Source: Nostoc sp. FACHB-892 | GTDB lineage: Bacteria > Cyanobacteriota > Cyanobacteriia > Cyanobacteriales > Nostocaceae | DNA length: 64,000 bases | Direction of reading: 5' to 3' | Assembly: GCF_014698795.1 (NCBI RefSeq) | Contig: NZ_JACJTR010000012.1 | Span: 1 to 64,000 of the forward strand | Part shown: positions 8,636-17,262 of the stretch, piece after piece | How positions within the stretch are numbered: position 1 is the first letter of the stretch | Layout: the number at the start of each line of letters is the position of its first letter | Program-made: the position numbers and the translations under genes | The notes under the pieces: model-generated | Told to the model about the DNA's origin: nothing | The model's database searches: none | What the model saw: only the letters and a program-made list of their open reading frames with translations

Positions 8636-9238
8636 ATGGACACCTATATCAATCCCCACGAACTGCACCACACACCCGCAGAACATACCCACGACGAAGA
8701 AGGCAACAAAATGTTTGGCTTCATTGTCTTCCTCCTCTCAGAAAGCGTCATTTTCTTAAGTTTCTTCGCCGGATATGCCATCTACAAAACAACAACCCCT
8801 AACTGGCTACCAGCTGGTGTTTCTGGGCTAGAAGTAAAAGAACCGACAATCAACACAGTAATTCTTGTCGCCAGTAGCTTTGTAATTTACTTAGCAGAAC
8901 GCGCCCTTCAACGCCATGACTTAGTAAAATTTCGCCTGTTTCTCTTGACAACAATGGCGATGGGTACTTACTTTTTGGTTGGGCAAGCGATTGAATGGAA
9001 CGGCCTCGATTTTGGCTTCACCACAGGGGTATTTGGCGGGACGTTTTACCTGCTAACAGGTTTCCACGGTTTGCACGTTTTCACCGGCATTCTGTTGCAG
9101 TCAATTATTTTGGTACGTTCTTTCATTCCTGGCAACTACGACACAGGCCACTTCGGTGTCAACGCGACTTCGTTGTTCTGGCACTTCGTCGATGTTATCT
9201 GGATTATTTTGTTTATCCTAATCTACGTTTGGCAGTAA
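8636..9238 (+). CDS. ctaE: Terminal oxidase subunit III
   Basis: The 200-residue protein is a short, five-helix subunit III of the haem-copper oxidase type. A His-rich N-terminus (NPHELHHTPAEHTHDEEGNK) precedes the first helix; the conserved TGFHGLHVFTG and FWHFVDVIWI segments are present. Subunit III stabilises the core and its proton uptake. It completes the coxBAC set and is followed by a terminator hairpin. Confidence 0.95.
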   Translation: MDTYINPHELHHTPAEHTHDEEGNKMFGFIVFLLSESVIFLSFFAGYAIYKTTTPNWLPAGVSGLEVKEPTINTVILVASSFVIYLAERALQRHDLVKFRLFLLTTMAMGTYFLVGQAIEWNGLDFGFTTGVFGGTFYLLTGFHGLHVFTGILLQSIILVRSFIPGNYDTGHFGVNATSLFWHFVDVIWIILFILIYVWQ

Positions 9239-9246
9239 ATGAGAAC

Positions 9247-9277
9247 GAGGGAGTAATTTCTCCCTCTACTTATTTCT
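9247..9277 (+). terminator. Terminator of the oxidase cluster
   Basis: GAGGGAG (9247-9253) pairs with CTCCCTC (9260-9266) across six bases and is followed by a T-rich tail. It lies eight bases after the subunit III stop. Confidence 0.65.
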
Positions 9278-9321
9278 CTTTATGCCAATTCAATTAATCA
9301 TTGCAACACATCCTTGGGTAA

Positions 9322-9341
9322 AGACGCAATGAATCGCGTCT
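9322..9341. repeat. Palindromic repeat of the AGACGCGATT/AATCGCGTCT family
   Basis: AGACGCAATG and AATCGCGTCT are an imperfect 10-bp inverted pair followed by CTAC. A perfect relative lies at 62912-62931. It sits between the convergent oxidase operon and the next gene. Confidence 0.6.
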
Positions 9342-9383
9342 CTACAAATGGTCTATTTCTCGCATTCTTTTTTCAAATTGGTA

Positions 9384-10163
9384 TTAAACTAAATAACTCG
9401 TATTTGGCACGATCGCAAAAAAGGCATACTCATACCAAGCAGTCCAAATGAAACTGCGAATCCATCGCTGGCGCTTTTCGGGACTCAATTCATATTCAAA
9501 CGCGCCACTAGATACATCAATGGAAGATAGGTGAGAGTTACAACCACAGCCGTGTTGATAAGTAAAACCGTATTTAGAAGCAATACTTTGCACCTTCATT
9601 TGAATCGCAAACACTTTACCTGCATGCAGTATGGCATCCCAAGCCCGTTTGTGTTCGATATCGCGCTGATCAAATCTTAAGGCGCGTTCTTCAAAAACAT
9701 GATCGCGGTAAATTGGTGCTAGATGCACATGATAAAAGCTGGCAGGTAGTTCATAACCAAACTCGTTGAATAAATCTATGCCAATGCGAGCGACTTTTAC
9801 TTCATCAGCATAGTCTGTGCCCTTTGACTCCACATCACGGAGAATTTCTATAAAGTTTGGATAGCTGTGTTTGAGAAAGTCTTGCCCAAAAAACTCTAGG
9901 GTTTCCCATGCCAATTGTGTAAATAGCTGGGAGAATGATGGTATTAAGTGAGCTAGTTGGGGGCGATCGCTAAATAAGTCAACGTCACCATGCTGTAATT
10001 TGTATAGGAACAATTGTGCCATCTCAACATAGCTTTGGGAATGGGAAAGTCCGACACTCGTGGTTCCCCTAGCAATGTCTTGCCATGTAGAAGGTAGTTG
10101 AGAAACGTGAACCGCATTTTCTCCGGCAATGACTGCAACAGGAGGACATTCGAGAAGCTGCAT
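9384..10163 (-). CDS. Conserved-looking hypothetical protein (259 aa)
   Basis: I do not recognise this family. The ATG at 10163 is supported by AGGAG seven bases upstream. The protein looks soluble and mostly helical, rich in aromatic residues and His; a notable HGCGCNSH segment near residue 208 has the spacing of a metal- or cofactor-binding site. There is no signal peptide or membrane segment. It is convergent with the oxidase cluster and separated from cheR by a long inverted repeat, so neighbours give no clear clue. Confidence 0.75.
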   Translation of the reverse strand: MQLLECPPVAVIAGENAVHVSQLPSTWQDIARGTTSVGLSHSQSYVEMAQLFLYKLQHGDVDLFSDRPQLAHLIPSFSQLFTQLAWETLEFFGQDFLKHSYPNFIEILRDVESKGTDYADEVKVARIGIDLFNEFGYELPASFYHVHLAPIYRDHVFEERALRFDQRDIEHKRAWDAILHAGKVFAIQMKVQSIASKYGFTYQHGCGCNSHLSSIDVSSGAFEYELSPEKRQRWIRSFIWTAWYEYAFFAIVPNTSYLV

Positions 10164-10370
10164 CGACAATCTCCTTTAAGGCTTTAATGTATAATTTACC
10201 TTAAGCGATCGCTGTATCTATCTTCTGAACACAATTAAAAATGTTTGACAGACTGTCTTTTGACAGCGACCATAGCTTTATTCATAATATTTTTTCTGAA
10301 AAACATTTAGTGCTAATTAAAATATACTTTTAGTGAGACTCTATACTTTACGGTCAAATCCACCTAAATC

Positions 10371-10500
10371 AACGTGAGTTCGACAGGTCAGAAAGACCTC
10401 TCCCTGCTTTTGCTGTGCAAAACTTGTCCCTCTCCGAGTCGGAGAGGGACAGACTTAAAATTTAGTTTAAGTCAGGGAGAGGTTTGTCGAACTCGCGTTA
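10371..10500. repeat. 130-bp nested inverted repeat (MITE-like)
   Basis: The outer arms AACGTGAGTTCGACA (10371-10385) and the complement of its variant (10486-10500) enclose a second pair, GACCTCTCCCTG/CAGGGAGAGGT, and a central perfect stem GTCCCTCTCC/GGAGAGGGAC (10426-10435, 10441-10450). The whole can fold into one long hairpin. The end sequence CGTGAGTTCGAC occurs again at 44359. It is a good candidate for a non-autonomous mobile element. Confidence 0.8.
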
Positions 10501-10536
10501 AATCATGTTCATCTAATGGTTCAAACGGTCTAGATT

Positions 10537-11388
10537 TTAAGTAGCAGCTATTTTCTTATATATTTTTTCACCTTTGACTATCTCTTCATAGTACTGCTCA
10601 TACGGGGTGAACCTGATAGATTCTTGTCTACCTAAACCCAAAATGCCAAAGTTGCCAAGGCTATTATAAAAGAGTTCGTGTACTCGCTTTTGAAGTACCT
10701 GATTGAAATATATAAGGACGTTACGACAAAGGATGACATTAAACTCATTAAAAGAGCTATCAGTTGCTAAATTATGCTGGGCAAAAACAACATTCTCTCT
10801 TAAAGATGCTCGAAAAATAGCATTGTCATAAGCTGCTGTATAATATTCTGAGAAAGACTTTTTACCGCCTGCTTTTAGATAAAGCTGAGTATATTCCTGC
10901 ATCATTTTTAGAGAGAAAATTCCACTTTTGGCACTTTGTAATACCTTTTCATTAGTATCAGTCGCATATATGCGGCAACGGTGATAAAGCCCTTCTTCTT
11001 GTAGTAGAATTGCCATTGAGTAAACTTCTTCACCAGTTGAGCATCCAGCGTGCCAAATGCGAATAAACGGATAGGTTTGCAAGAAAGGGATAACTTGATT
11101 TCTGAAGGCGTGATAAAAGCTGGGATCACGAAACATTGATGTTACATTCACTGTCAGAGCAAGCAAAAATCTTTCCAAATAGGCACGGTTGTGAAGTAAT
11201 TGTTCTTGCAATGCAGATACATTTGCTAACCCCTCTAATTGCATGAAGCCCTGAATACGGCGCTTGAGTGAGGAGAGAGCATAATTACGAAAGTCATAAC
11301 CATAATACTGATAGATTCCTTCCAAGAGCAGATGTATTTCTATATCCTCCAAGGTAGGCTTGGGCAAAGTCATAGTAGGAATTAGCAT
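10537..11388 (-). CDS. cheR: CheR-type protein-glutamate methyltransferase
   Basis: The 283-residue protein has the short helical CheR N-domain (YYGYDFRNYALSSLKRRI) and a SAM-binding domain with motif I at about residues 114-125 (HAGCSTGEEVYS), the acidic IYATDTNEKVL turn and NVILCRNVLIYF. It would methylate receptor glutamates using SAM. A second ATG at 11373 (MTLPKP) is an alternative start; neither has a clear ribosome binding site. No receptor genes are near; the CheB-like gene and hybrid kinase lie upstream at 1.4-4.0 kb, so the pair may serve a kinase pathway rather than motility. Confidence 0.9.
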   Translation of the reverse strand: MLIPTMTLPKPTLEDIEIHLLLEGIYQYYGYDFRNYALSSLKRRIQGFMQLEGLANVSALQEQLLHNRAYLERFLLALTVNVTSMFRDPSFYHAFRNQVIPFLQTYPFIRIWHAGCSTGEEVYSMAILLQEEGLYHRCRIYATDTNEKVLQSAKSGIFSLKMMQEYTQLYLKAGGKKSFSEYYTAAYDNAIFRASLRENVVFAQHNLATDSSFNEFNVILCRNVLIYFNQVLQKRVHELFYNSLGNFGILGLGRQESIRFTPYEQYYEEIVKGEKIYKKIAAT

Positions 11389-11595
11389 ATATGTTGAGCC
11401 AGTTATTTAAATGTGCTGGCAATAAAACGAGGTAAGCTGTTTGAAGTTATCCAAATAAATATTCCCCAAAACACCTAATGGAGAAAAATTTAAATAAATT
11501 TTCAACTAGTAGGTTTTTTATAGCCCAAGTGAATCTTACGCCGAAAATAGCTTGCTGGCTCGATTAAATTTGATAACTGTGCTATATATTGACTT

Positions 11596-12132
11596 TCAAT
11601 TTAACCTAGTAGCTGTTATTCCTAAAATAGCGATCGCTATTATTGAAATACCAGCTAGCAATCTGACTTGAGAGCGTAGATTTTTAACCTCTTGGCTTAA
11701 ATTTTCTCTCTGTGGGATGGGATATGGTTGAAGTTCTGCAACTTCAACAGCTACTTCTTGGTGTTTATTTTGGATACTTTCAAAAGTCACCTGCGTGTGT
11801 AGCCAATTAGTAATGAGTTGAGGACAGTTTTTCTTAAACCAATTTAAAGCCAAGGCTCTAAAAACTGGTTTGGACATTCGCGCAATTAATTTCATCACCC
11901 TGTTCACGGGTTTCAAGCGAAGCTTTTGGTTGATCAGGTTGACTGAGCCAACATCATACAGACAATCCAGAATTAGTTTAACAGTGGCTTCTTCACTGTT
12001 AATTAAGTTTTTCAGTAAAAGCAGAACATCGCGCATACGCTCTGCTTCAATAATTTTTTCTGTCAAGGTTTCTGGAGAATTTACTGAAGAACTTACGGTT
12101 GTATTTAGGGCGTTTTGTCTTACTATCGTCAT
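11596..12132 (-). CDS. Hypothetical protein with C-terminal membrane anchor
   Basis: The 178-residue protein is not recognised. Its first 130 residues look soluble and helical; the last part (LLAGISIIAIAILGITA, about residues 157-173) is a single hydrophobic segment that ends in a short tail, the layout of a tail-anchored protein. A basic segment precedes it. It is monocistronic between cheR and the HD-domain gene on the same strand, with more than 200 bases on each side. Confidence 0.65.
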   Translation of the reverse strand: MTIVRQNALNTTVSSSVNSPETLTEKIIEAERMRDVLLLLKNLINSEEATVKLILDCLYDVGSVNLINQKLRLKPVNRVMKLIARMSKPVFRALALNWFKKNCPQLITNWLHTQVTFESIQNKHQEVAVEVAELQPYPIPQRENLSQEVKNLRSQVRLLAGISIIAIAILGITATRLN

Positions 12133-12380
12133 ATTAGTAACATAGCAGCCATAATAATGTAAGTATACCTGTCTATCGGGAGAAAGATTTTTTATCTAGA
12201 GAAATAATCTAAAAGCCAAAACTTTTTCGTGAGATACATGATTAGATCGTATCTGTAAAAAAAGCCATTTCTAGTTTCCATGAAACTTTTATTTACTTTT
12301 GAATAATTGAACTAAAGCTGTAAAGTAGAACCTGCTAGGTTCAATGGAAGTATAGGTTTTATAAAATATATCTTCATTTT

Positions 12381-12947
12381 TTATTTAGATGCTAATACCT
12401 CAATTTGTGCAACGACCCGTTCTAAGTCGTCAATAATTATAATAGTTCCAGTCTTCTTGAAGGTATCCACAAGCGCCCGATAATACCAAAGAGTTCCTTC
12501 TTTACCCCCATGAAAACGTTCCCAAAGTGAGTCGCCCAAAACGCGATAATCTTTAAGAATAGATTGGGCGTTGTAGAGTTTATCTGCTAATGACACGAGC
12601 AGCACTGATGGCGAAGCGGTAGGAATATGAGCAATGTAAGCCTCCTTTCGTTCTCGCCAAGAGGGTTTTGGAGTTGTATCAGCGTCAGTACAACCATCTA
12701 CAATTGCCGTTACATTGTTACCAAAGCGGCGGCGAATTTCTTCCCGTGTTGCAGCGCCACCTTGGTCTTCGATCGCATCGTGTAACAGAGCTGCGATCGC
12801 TTCATCTTCATTTGCTCCATATTCTAAGGCAATACTGGCAACACCTAATAAATGAGCAATGTAGGGAACACCTGAACCTTTACGAACTTGGTTGGCGTGC
12901 AGTTGAGTAGCGTAGGTAAGGGCTGTGGTAAAGCGTTCTGAAAGCAT
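12381..12947 (-). CDS. HD-domain hydrolase, small alarmone hydrolase type
   Basis: The 188-residue protein is a lone RelA/SpoT-type HD domain: His32 in YIAHLLG, the His56-Asp57 pair in LLHDAIEDQ and a later Asp in SLADKLYNA. The RKGSGVPYIAHLL segment is typical of (p)ppGpp hydrolases, and the synthetase, TGS and ACT domains of full-length Rel are absent, so the closest functional model is a MESH1-like hydrolase. The substrate cannot be proved from sequence; other phosphorylated nucleotides are possible. Confidence 0.8.
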   Translation of the reverse strand: MLSERFTTALTYATQLHANQVRKGSGVPYIAHLLGVASIALEYGANEDEAIAALLHDAIEDQGGAATREEIRRRFGNNVTAIVDGCTDADTTPKPSWRERKEAYIAHIPTASPSVLLVSLADKLYNAQSILKDYRVLGDSLWERFHGGKEGTLWYYRALVDTFKKTGTIIIIDDLERVVAQIEVLASK

Positions 12948-13317
12948 TGTTTTGAAAGAATAATAATGTAAATGCGTAACAGCTTGTAGCTAGCGTACTG
13001 CTATTAACGTCAATTTTATAACAAACCACTCCAGACACAAACAATGTAGTCAGTACAGAAGTAATTGAATCTCAGCCTAAATTATCAAGACAACATCTTT
13101 CTTTTGAGCGATATTTAACGAGAAGCTGCTCTAAGTCTGCACTGCAAAACTTTTGCATAGAAAAGTCAAAGTTTTTATTAGATATAAACTGTAATTATAC
13201 TTTTAGATAGACAATACTTGAAACCTAGATTCCATCGCCAGATAGATAAGATTTCAATGATTCAATGATTAAAATTAGTCAAGAATTTGCTATTTTAAAG
13301 TAGGAGTTAGTTTAATA
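12948..13317. other. Spacer, no gene seen
   Basis: These 370 bases separate divergent genes and are AT-rich. A GATTTCAATGATTCAATGATT direct repeat lies at about 13250-13270, and GTAGGAGT before the ATG at 13318 is a weakly placed ribosome binding site. Nothing else is recognisable. Confidence 0.5.
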
Positions 13318-14058
13318 ATGCCAGACAATCCTGGATTAGGAGAGCAGGCGCTGAATAAAGCGGCAGAAATAGGATTATCTAGCCAATTAGATGAAGTAGA
13401 AAATTTAGATGTAGACATCAAAACTGATCCCTTAAAACTGGTTCAGGGAGAGGTGGATGCAGTCACGATTCAAGGTGAAGGCTTGGTTATGCAGAAAGAC
13501 CTCCGTATGGAGGAACTGCAAATGCAAATGAATAGTGTTGCCATCAATCCTCTGAGTGTGGCTTTTGGCAAAATTGAACTTACTAAACCTACTGAAGCTA
13601 AAGCACAGGTTGTGTTAACCGAAGCTGATATTAATCGCGCCTTCAACTCAGAATATGTGCGATCGCAACTGCAAAGCCAAAAAATCCACGTTAACGGGCA
13701 ACTAAGGACAATCGAACCTCAAAATGTAGACTTTCGACTACCGGGTAATGGGAAAGTAGCACTAAATGCCAGAATGAAATTAGTAGAAACTGGTGAAAAT
13801 CAGCAAGTTGCTTTTTCCGCAGTCCCCAAGATCAGTGGCAATGGAAAAACTGTTACTCTGGAAAATGTCGAGTATGGCGAAAGTGAGGAAATATCGCCAG
13901 ACCTGACACAAGCTTTGATAGATCAAACTAGCAAAATTCTAAATTTGAGTAACTTCGATTTAGATGGAATGAGTCTGCAAGTTAACCAACTAAAAGTAGA
14001 AGTAGGCAAACTAACCCTACAAGCTGAAGCTTATGTAGAAAAAATTCCTTCAGCTTAA
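13318..14058 (+). CDS. DUF2993 family protein
   Basis: The 246-residue protein has the DUF2993 layout known from many cyanobacterial homologues: an N-terminal EQALNKAAEIGLSSQLDEVE, the LVQGEVDAVTIQGEGLVM segment, then repeated beta-rich stretches with alternating hydrophobic residues. DUF2993 belongs with lipid-binding folds (LmeA type); a role in envelope lipid handling is plausible but unproved here. No signal peptide is seen. It is followed after 38 bases by a DUF2231 gene on the same strand. Confidence 0.8.
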   Translation: MPDNPGLGEQALNKAAEIGLSSQLDEVENLDVDIKTDPLKLVQGEVDAVTIQGEGLVMQKDLRMEELQMQMNSVAINPLSVAFGKIELTKPTEAKAQVVLTEADINRAFNSEYVRSQLQSQKIHVNGQLRTIEPQNVDFRLPGNGKVALNARMKLVETGENQQVAFSAVPKISGNGKTVTLENVEYGESEEISPDLTQALIDQTSKILNLSNFDLDGMSLQVNQLKVEVGKLTLQAEAYVEKIPSA

Positions 14059-14096
14059 AAATAAATAGGACGTTAATAAATTCAGGATACTAAATA

Positions 14097-14648
14097 ATGG
14101 AAACTACAGACACAACGCAAACAGGTTCAACACCTTTCCCTAATATTCCACCAGTTATTGAAAGTAACGACAGTGAGTATGTTGATAGCGGCGTACCTAG
14201 CACAGTTGCGATCGCAGGACATCCCCTACATCCCTTAACTGTGATCTTCCCCATTGCCTTTTTAGCCGCCGCCTTGGGAAGTGACTTTGGCTACTGGTTA
14301 ACTCGTGATTTCTTTTGGGCTAGGGCTTCATTCTGGTTAATCGGACTCGGATTAGGTTTAGGCTTGATTGCAGCAGCAACCGGTCTGAGCGACTTTTTGA
14401 AAATTGAACGAGTTCGCAAGCGCACCGCCGGTTGGGTGCATTTGATACTTAACGTTTCTATCCTGGTTTTATCACTCATCAACTTTCTCCTGCGTTTGGG
14501 CGACGCTGAGTCTAGAATACTCCCTTGGGGACTGTTGATTTCCTTGGTTGTTGGTACCCTGACTAGCGCTTCCGGCTGGTTCGGAGCTGAACTCTCCTAT
14601 CGCCACAAAATCGGTGTAGTAGGCGCTGGTAGCAGAAGATATCCATAA
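14097..14648 (+). CDS. DUF2231 family membrane protein, third copy
   Basis: The 183-residue protein has a polar N-terminal tail of about 35 residues, then the DUF2231 motif IAGHPLHPLTVIFPIAFLAA with both conserved His and four membrane helices. It differs from the two copies beside the oxidase in having this tail and a long basic loop (KIERVRKRTAGW). It could be cotranscribed with the DUF2993 gene upstream. Function unknown. Confidence 0.85.
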   Translation: METTDTTQTGSTPFPNIPPVIESNDSEYVDSGVPSTVAIAGHPLHPLTVIFPIAFLAAALGSDFGYWLTRDFFWARASFWLIGLGLGLGLIAAATGLSDFLKIERVRKRTAGWVHLILNVSILVLSLINFLLRLGDAESRILPWGLLISLVVGTLTSASGWFGAELSYRHKIGVVGAGSRRYP

Positions 14649-14664
14649 TGAACGCTGTGTGCAA

Positions 14665-14790
14665 TTTTTACTCGAACCTAACCCCCCAGCCTACCAGGGA
14701 AGGGGGAGAATTCAAAGCCTCTCTCCTTGCAGGAGAGAGGTTTGGAGAGAGGTCAAAAATTAAGTTGCACATCGCGTTAATGATGAAGTA
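14665..14790. repeat. Inverted-repeat element with perfect 10-bp stem
   Basis: CCTCTCTCCT (14718-14727) and AGGAGAGAGG (14731-14740) form a perfect stem with a three-base loop, inside a region bearing other Nostoc repeat words (AACCCCCCAGCC, GGAGAGAGGTC, GCGTTAATGA). It shares the CCTCTCTCC theme with the element at 10371-10500, and may be a decayed relative. It could also act as a terminator for the DUF2231 gene. Confidence 0.65.
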
Positions 14791-14834
14791 ATTCGTAATT
14801 AAAATTTAAAATCACGAATTATTAAGAAAGAGCA

Positions 14835-15293
14835 ATGCAGAGGCTAAAATTTTCGTTAGTCTTTAGCCTTGATACAATGCGCCGAAACCTTAACCAAACA
14901 GTATTTATTATTCTTTCTCTGCTCATCGTTGTACCGATGGGCTTTTTGTTTAAGTACTACACTGGGTCTGCCCATCAGTGGTTTAATGACTACGGAGCAG
15001 CGATATTTTATGAAATATTTTGGTGTCTGTTCGCATTTTTGTTTCTCAGAAATCGGGCGGCGATAATCCAAATTCCTATATGGGTTTTTGTCATCACCTG
15101 TATACTAGAATTCTTGCAACTTTGGCATCCGCCCCTATTAGAGGAGATTCGCGCCACCTTGATAGGTAAATTATTACTTGGTACTACCTTTGTTTGGTGG
15201 GATTTTCCTCATTATGTATTGGGTTCTGTTTTAGGTTGGTTGTGGCTGCGACAATTACAGAAAATAGATTATGCAAAAAAAAGTCAAAGTTAA
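14835..15293 (+). CDS. DUF2809 family membrane protein
   Basis: The protein has 152 residues from the ATG at 14835 or 138 from the ATG at 14877; the second begins just before the first membrane helix. Four to five helices are expected. The [18 protein letters not shown] and [13 protein letters not shown] segments fit DUF2809, a family of small integral membrane proteins with unknown function. Its last 23 bases overlap the following DUF167 gene, suggesting coupled translation. Confidence 0.75.
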   Translation: MQRLKFSLVFSLDTMRRNLNQTVFIILSLLIVVPMGFLFKYYTGSAHQWFNDYGAAIFYEIFWCLFAFLFLRNRAAIIQIPIWVFVITCILEFLQLWHPPLLEEIRATLIGKLLLGTTFVWWDFPHYVLGSVLGWLWLRQLQKIDYAKKSQS

Positions 15294-15498
15294 ACCTAAT
15301 TCAAAACAGCAAAAAATTGAAGAACAACCTGATGGCAGTTTGACTGTGTATTTAAAATCGCCCCCAGTTGATGGTAAAGCTAATGAAGAATTAATTAAAC
15401 TACTAGCAAAAAAATTTGATGTAGCCAAATCTGATATTAAAATTAAGTTAGGTTTGTCTTCTCGGCAAAAACTGATAGAAATTGACACAAATATCTAG
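15271..15498 (+). CDS. DUF167 (YggU) family protein
   Basis: This 75-residue basic protein matches the YggU/DUF167 family: [10 protein letters not shown] at the start, the conserved [17 protein letters not shown] core and the [14 protein letters not shown] end. The family has a compact alpha/beta fold with no established activity. It starts inside the DUF2809 frame. Confidence 0.9.
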   Translation: MQKKVKVKPNSKQQKIEEQPDGSLTVYLKSPPVDGKANEELIKLLAKKFDVAKSDIKIKLGLSSRQKLIEIDTNI

Positions 15499-15617
15499 TT
15501 ACTGCTTAGTAATATCTTTTTAGTAATATCTTCGGGGAAAATGCCTCCTCCTGAATGTGAGGTGATATCCTACTCAATACATCTGCTAGCAGAGCCAAGA
15601 AACGAGAGACACAAACT

Positions 15618-16229
15618 TTATGGTTGTGTAATACTGATATACCTTGGTTGAGCTTTGACTCTTTCTACCCAAGCTTGAATAGCAGGAAATTCTGTTAAAT
15701 CAAACCCACCTTCATCAGCTACATGAGTGTACGCGAACAAGGCGATATCAGCAATTGTGTAACGCTCTCCTACGAAAAAAGTGTGAGAAGTTAAGTATTT
15801 TTCCATCAGGCTAAGTGCTGCATAGCCTGGTTCACGTTTTTGCTTTATAGCTTCACTATATTCTTCAGCTTTACCTAAAATAGAAATCCAAAATCTTGAT
15901 GTAGCAATAAAAGGTTCATGGCTATATTGTTCAAAAAATAACCATTGCAGCACCTGCGCTCGTAAAAAGCGGTCATAGGGAAAAAATTCTGTACCTTCGC
16001 TCAGATATACCAATATGGCATTTGATTCTGCCAAGTATTTCCCTGGCTCGATTTCAATAATAGGTATCTTCCCATTGGGATTTTTACTTAAAAACTCTGG
16101 TGTTCGAGTCTCGCCTTTCAAAATGTTAAGCTCTACCCTCTCAAAAGGCATACCTAGTTGTGTTAATAAAAGACGTATCTTATAGCCATTACCAGAAGGT
16201 AAAAAATCGTACAAACGCAGTAGTTCCAT
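15618..16229 (-). CDS. Glutathione S-transferase family protein
   Basis: The 203-residue protein has an N-terminal thioredoxin-like GST domain (LRLYDFLPSGNGYKIRLLL, then NPNGKIPIIE and the ESNAILVYL glutathione-binding Ser segment) and a helical C-domain with the folding motif YTIADIALFAY. The GST-type SGNGYK site suggests a Ser/Asn class enzyme rather than a Cys thioltransferase. Substrate unknown. Monocistronic; TTAACTGTATTTTAGC precedes the ATG with no clear ribosome binding site. Confidence 0.9.
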   Translation of the reverse strand: MELLRLYDFLPSGNGYKIRLLLTQLGMPFERVELNILKGETRTPEFLSKNPNGKIPIIEIEPGKYLAESNAILVYLSEGTEFFPYDRFLRAQVLQWLFFEQYSHEPFIATSRFWISILGKAEEYSEAIKQKREPGYAALSLMEKYLTSHTFFVGERYTIADIALFAYTHVADEGGFDLTEFPAIQAWVERVKAQPRYISITQP

Positions 16230-16425
16230 GCTAAAATACAGTTAAGAATATGTTGATAAGTAGAGGTTCAAAATACTATATCTTACCAAAATATTTTCCT
16301 AAAACCGGATGATTTTTTTGAAGATTTAGCTTAGAAATAATAAAGAAAATTATCTGAAAAAATAAAAAACATTCTTCATTTCTAGATTGAGATATTTAAT
16401 TTAGTTAGTGGTCGAGAATAAAAGT

Positions 16426-17127
16426 ATGTGTGGAAGATTTACTCTAAATCAGTCAGCAACAGCTTTAGCTCAAGTTTTTCATGTCGAGCCAGTTGTGGAT
16501 TTAGCAGCCGGATATAACATCGCACCTACTCAAATGGTGGCAACGGTGTTACAAAATCCTGAAAGCGAAAAGCGTGAATTTAAGCAGTTGCATTGGGGAT
16601 TAATTCCTTCATGGGCGAAAGATGTAGGGATGGGGGCAAAGCTGATTAACGCTAGGGCTGAAACTGTTGCCGAAAAGCCCGCTTTTCGTTCGGCTTTTAA
16701 GCATCGACGCTGTTTAGTCCTAGCTGATGGCTTTTATGAGTGGCAACGGCAACAAGGCAAAAAGCAGCCATTTTATTTTCGCCTTCAAGATGGGCAGCCC
16801 TTCGGCTTTGCAGGTTTGTGGGAGAAATGGCGGTCGCCTATTAACGAAGAAATAATTTCTTGTACAATTTTGACAACGGCAGCTAACGAATTACTCCAAC
16901 CTATCCACGAGCGGATGCCAGTGATTCTAGAGCCAGAAGATTACGATTTATGGCTAGATTCCCAGGTGCAAACGCCCCAAACCTTACAGCAGCTATTGCG
17001 TCCCTATCCAGCGCCAGCAATGACTGCGTATCCAGTTAGCACCTTAGTAAATAATTCTCGGCATAATAGTCCAGAGTGCATCATCCCACTCAGTGAGAAG
17101 AATGCCCCCACAGATCAGTTAAATTAA
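16426..17127 (+). CDS. SRAP domain protein (abasic-site DNA-protein crosslinker)
   Basis: The frame extends upstream to 16408, but the ATG at 16426 gives MCGRF, and SRAP proteins must expose Cys2 after Met removal. Other family marks are YNIAPTQ, LHWGLIPSWAKD, INARAETVAEKPAFR, CLVLADGFYEW and the late HERMPVIL with the catalytic His. Family members (HMCES/YedK) crosslink to abasic sites in single-stranded DNA and shield them. At 233 residues the length is normal. It is followed by a repeat-filled spacer and ycf3. Confidence 0.95.
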   Translation: MCGRFTLNQSATALAQVFHVEPVVDLAAGYNIAPTQMVATVLQNPESEKREFKQLHWGLIPSWAKDVGMGAKLINARAETVAEKPAFRSAFKHRRCLVLADGFYEWQRQQGKKQPFYFRLQDGQPFGFAGLWEKWRSPINEEIISCTILTTAANELLQPIHERMPVILEPEDYDLWLDSQVQTPQTLQQLLRPYPAPAMTAYPVSTLVNNSRHNSPECIIPLSEKNAPTDQLN

Positions 17128-17149
17128 CTATTGAGCGTGCTAAAGGATT

Positions 17150-17255
17150 GGGGAAATGAAGGAGCAGGGGAAGCAGGGGAAGAAAAAATATTGATTAATG
17201 CCCCATGCCCCATGCCCAATGCCCCATGCCCCATGCCCAATGCCCCATACCCAGA
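17150..17255 (+). repeat. Spacer repeats (CCCATGC units)
   Basis: GGAGCAGGGGAAGCAGGGG units and at least six CCCCATGCCC/CCCAATGCC units fill the space between the SRAP gene and ycf3. The run happens to be open in the ycf3 frame, which lengthens that reading frame artificially. Confidence 0.8.
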
Positions 17256-17262
17256 GACAAAT

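Noticed and set aside
10371..10500. Rho-independent terminator of cheR or the unknown gene
   Set aside because: The hairpin is far longer than a terminator, has no T-run on either strand, and its ends recur elsewhere, so a repeat element fits better.
17150..17255. Tandem repeats that could be mistaken for a CRISPR array
   Set aside because: Units are 7-9 bases with no spacers of constant length and no cas genes in the window; they are ordinary Nostoc spacer repeats.
17131..17262. N-terminal extension of the Ycf3 frame
   Set aside because: The extra 44 residues come from spacer repeats; standard Ycf3 starts at the ATG at 17263 and has 173 residues.
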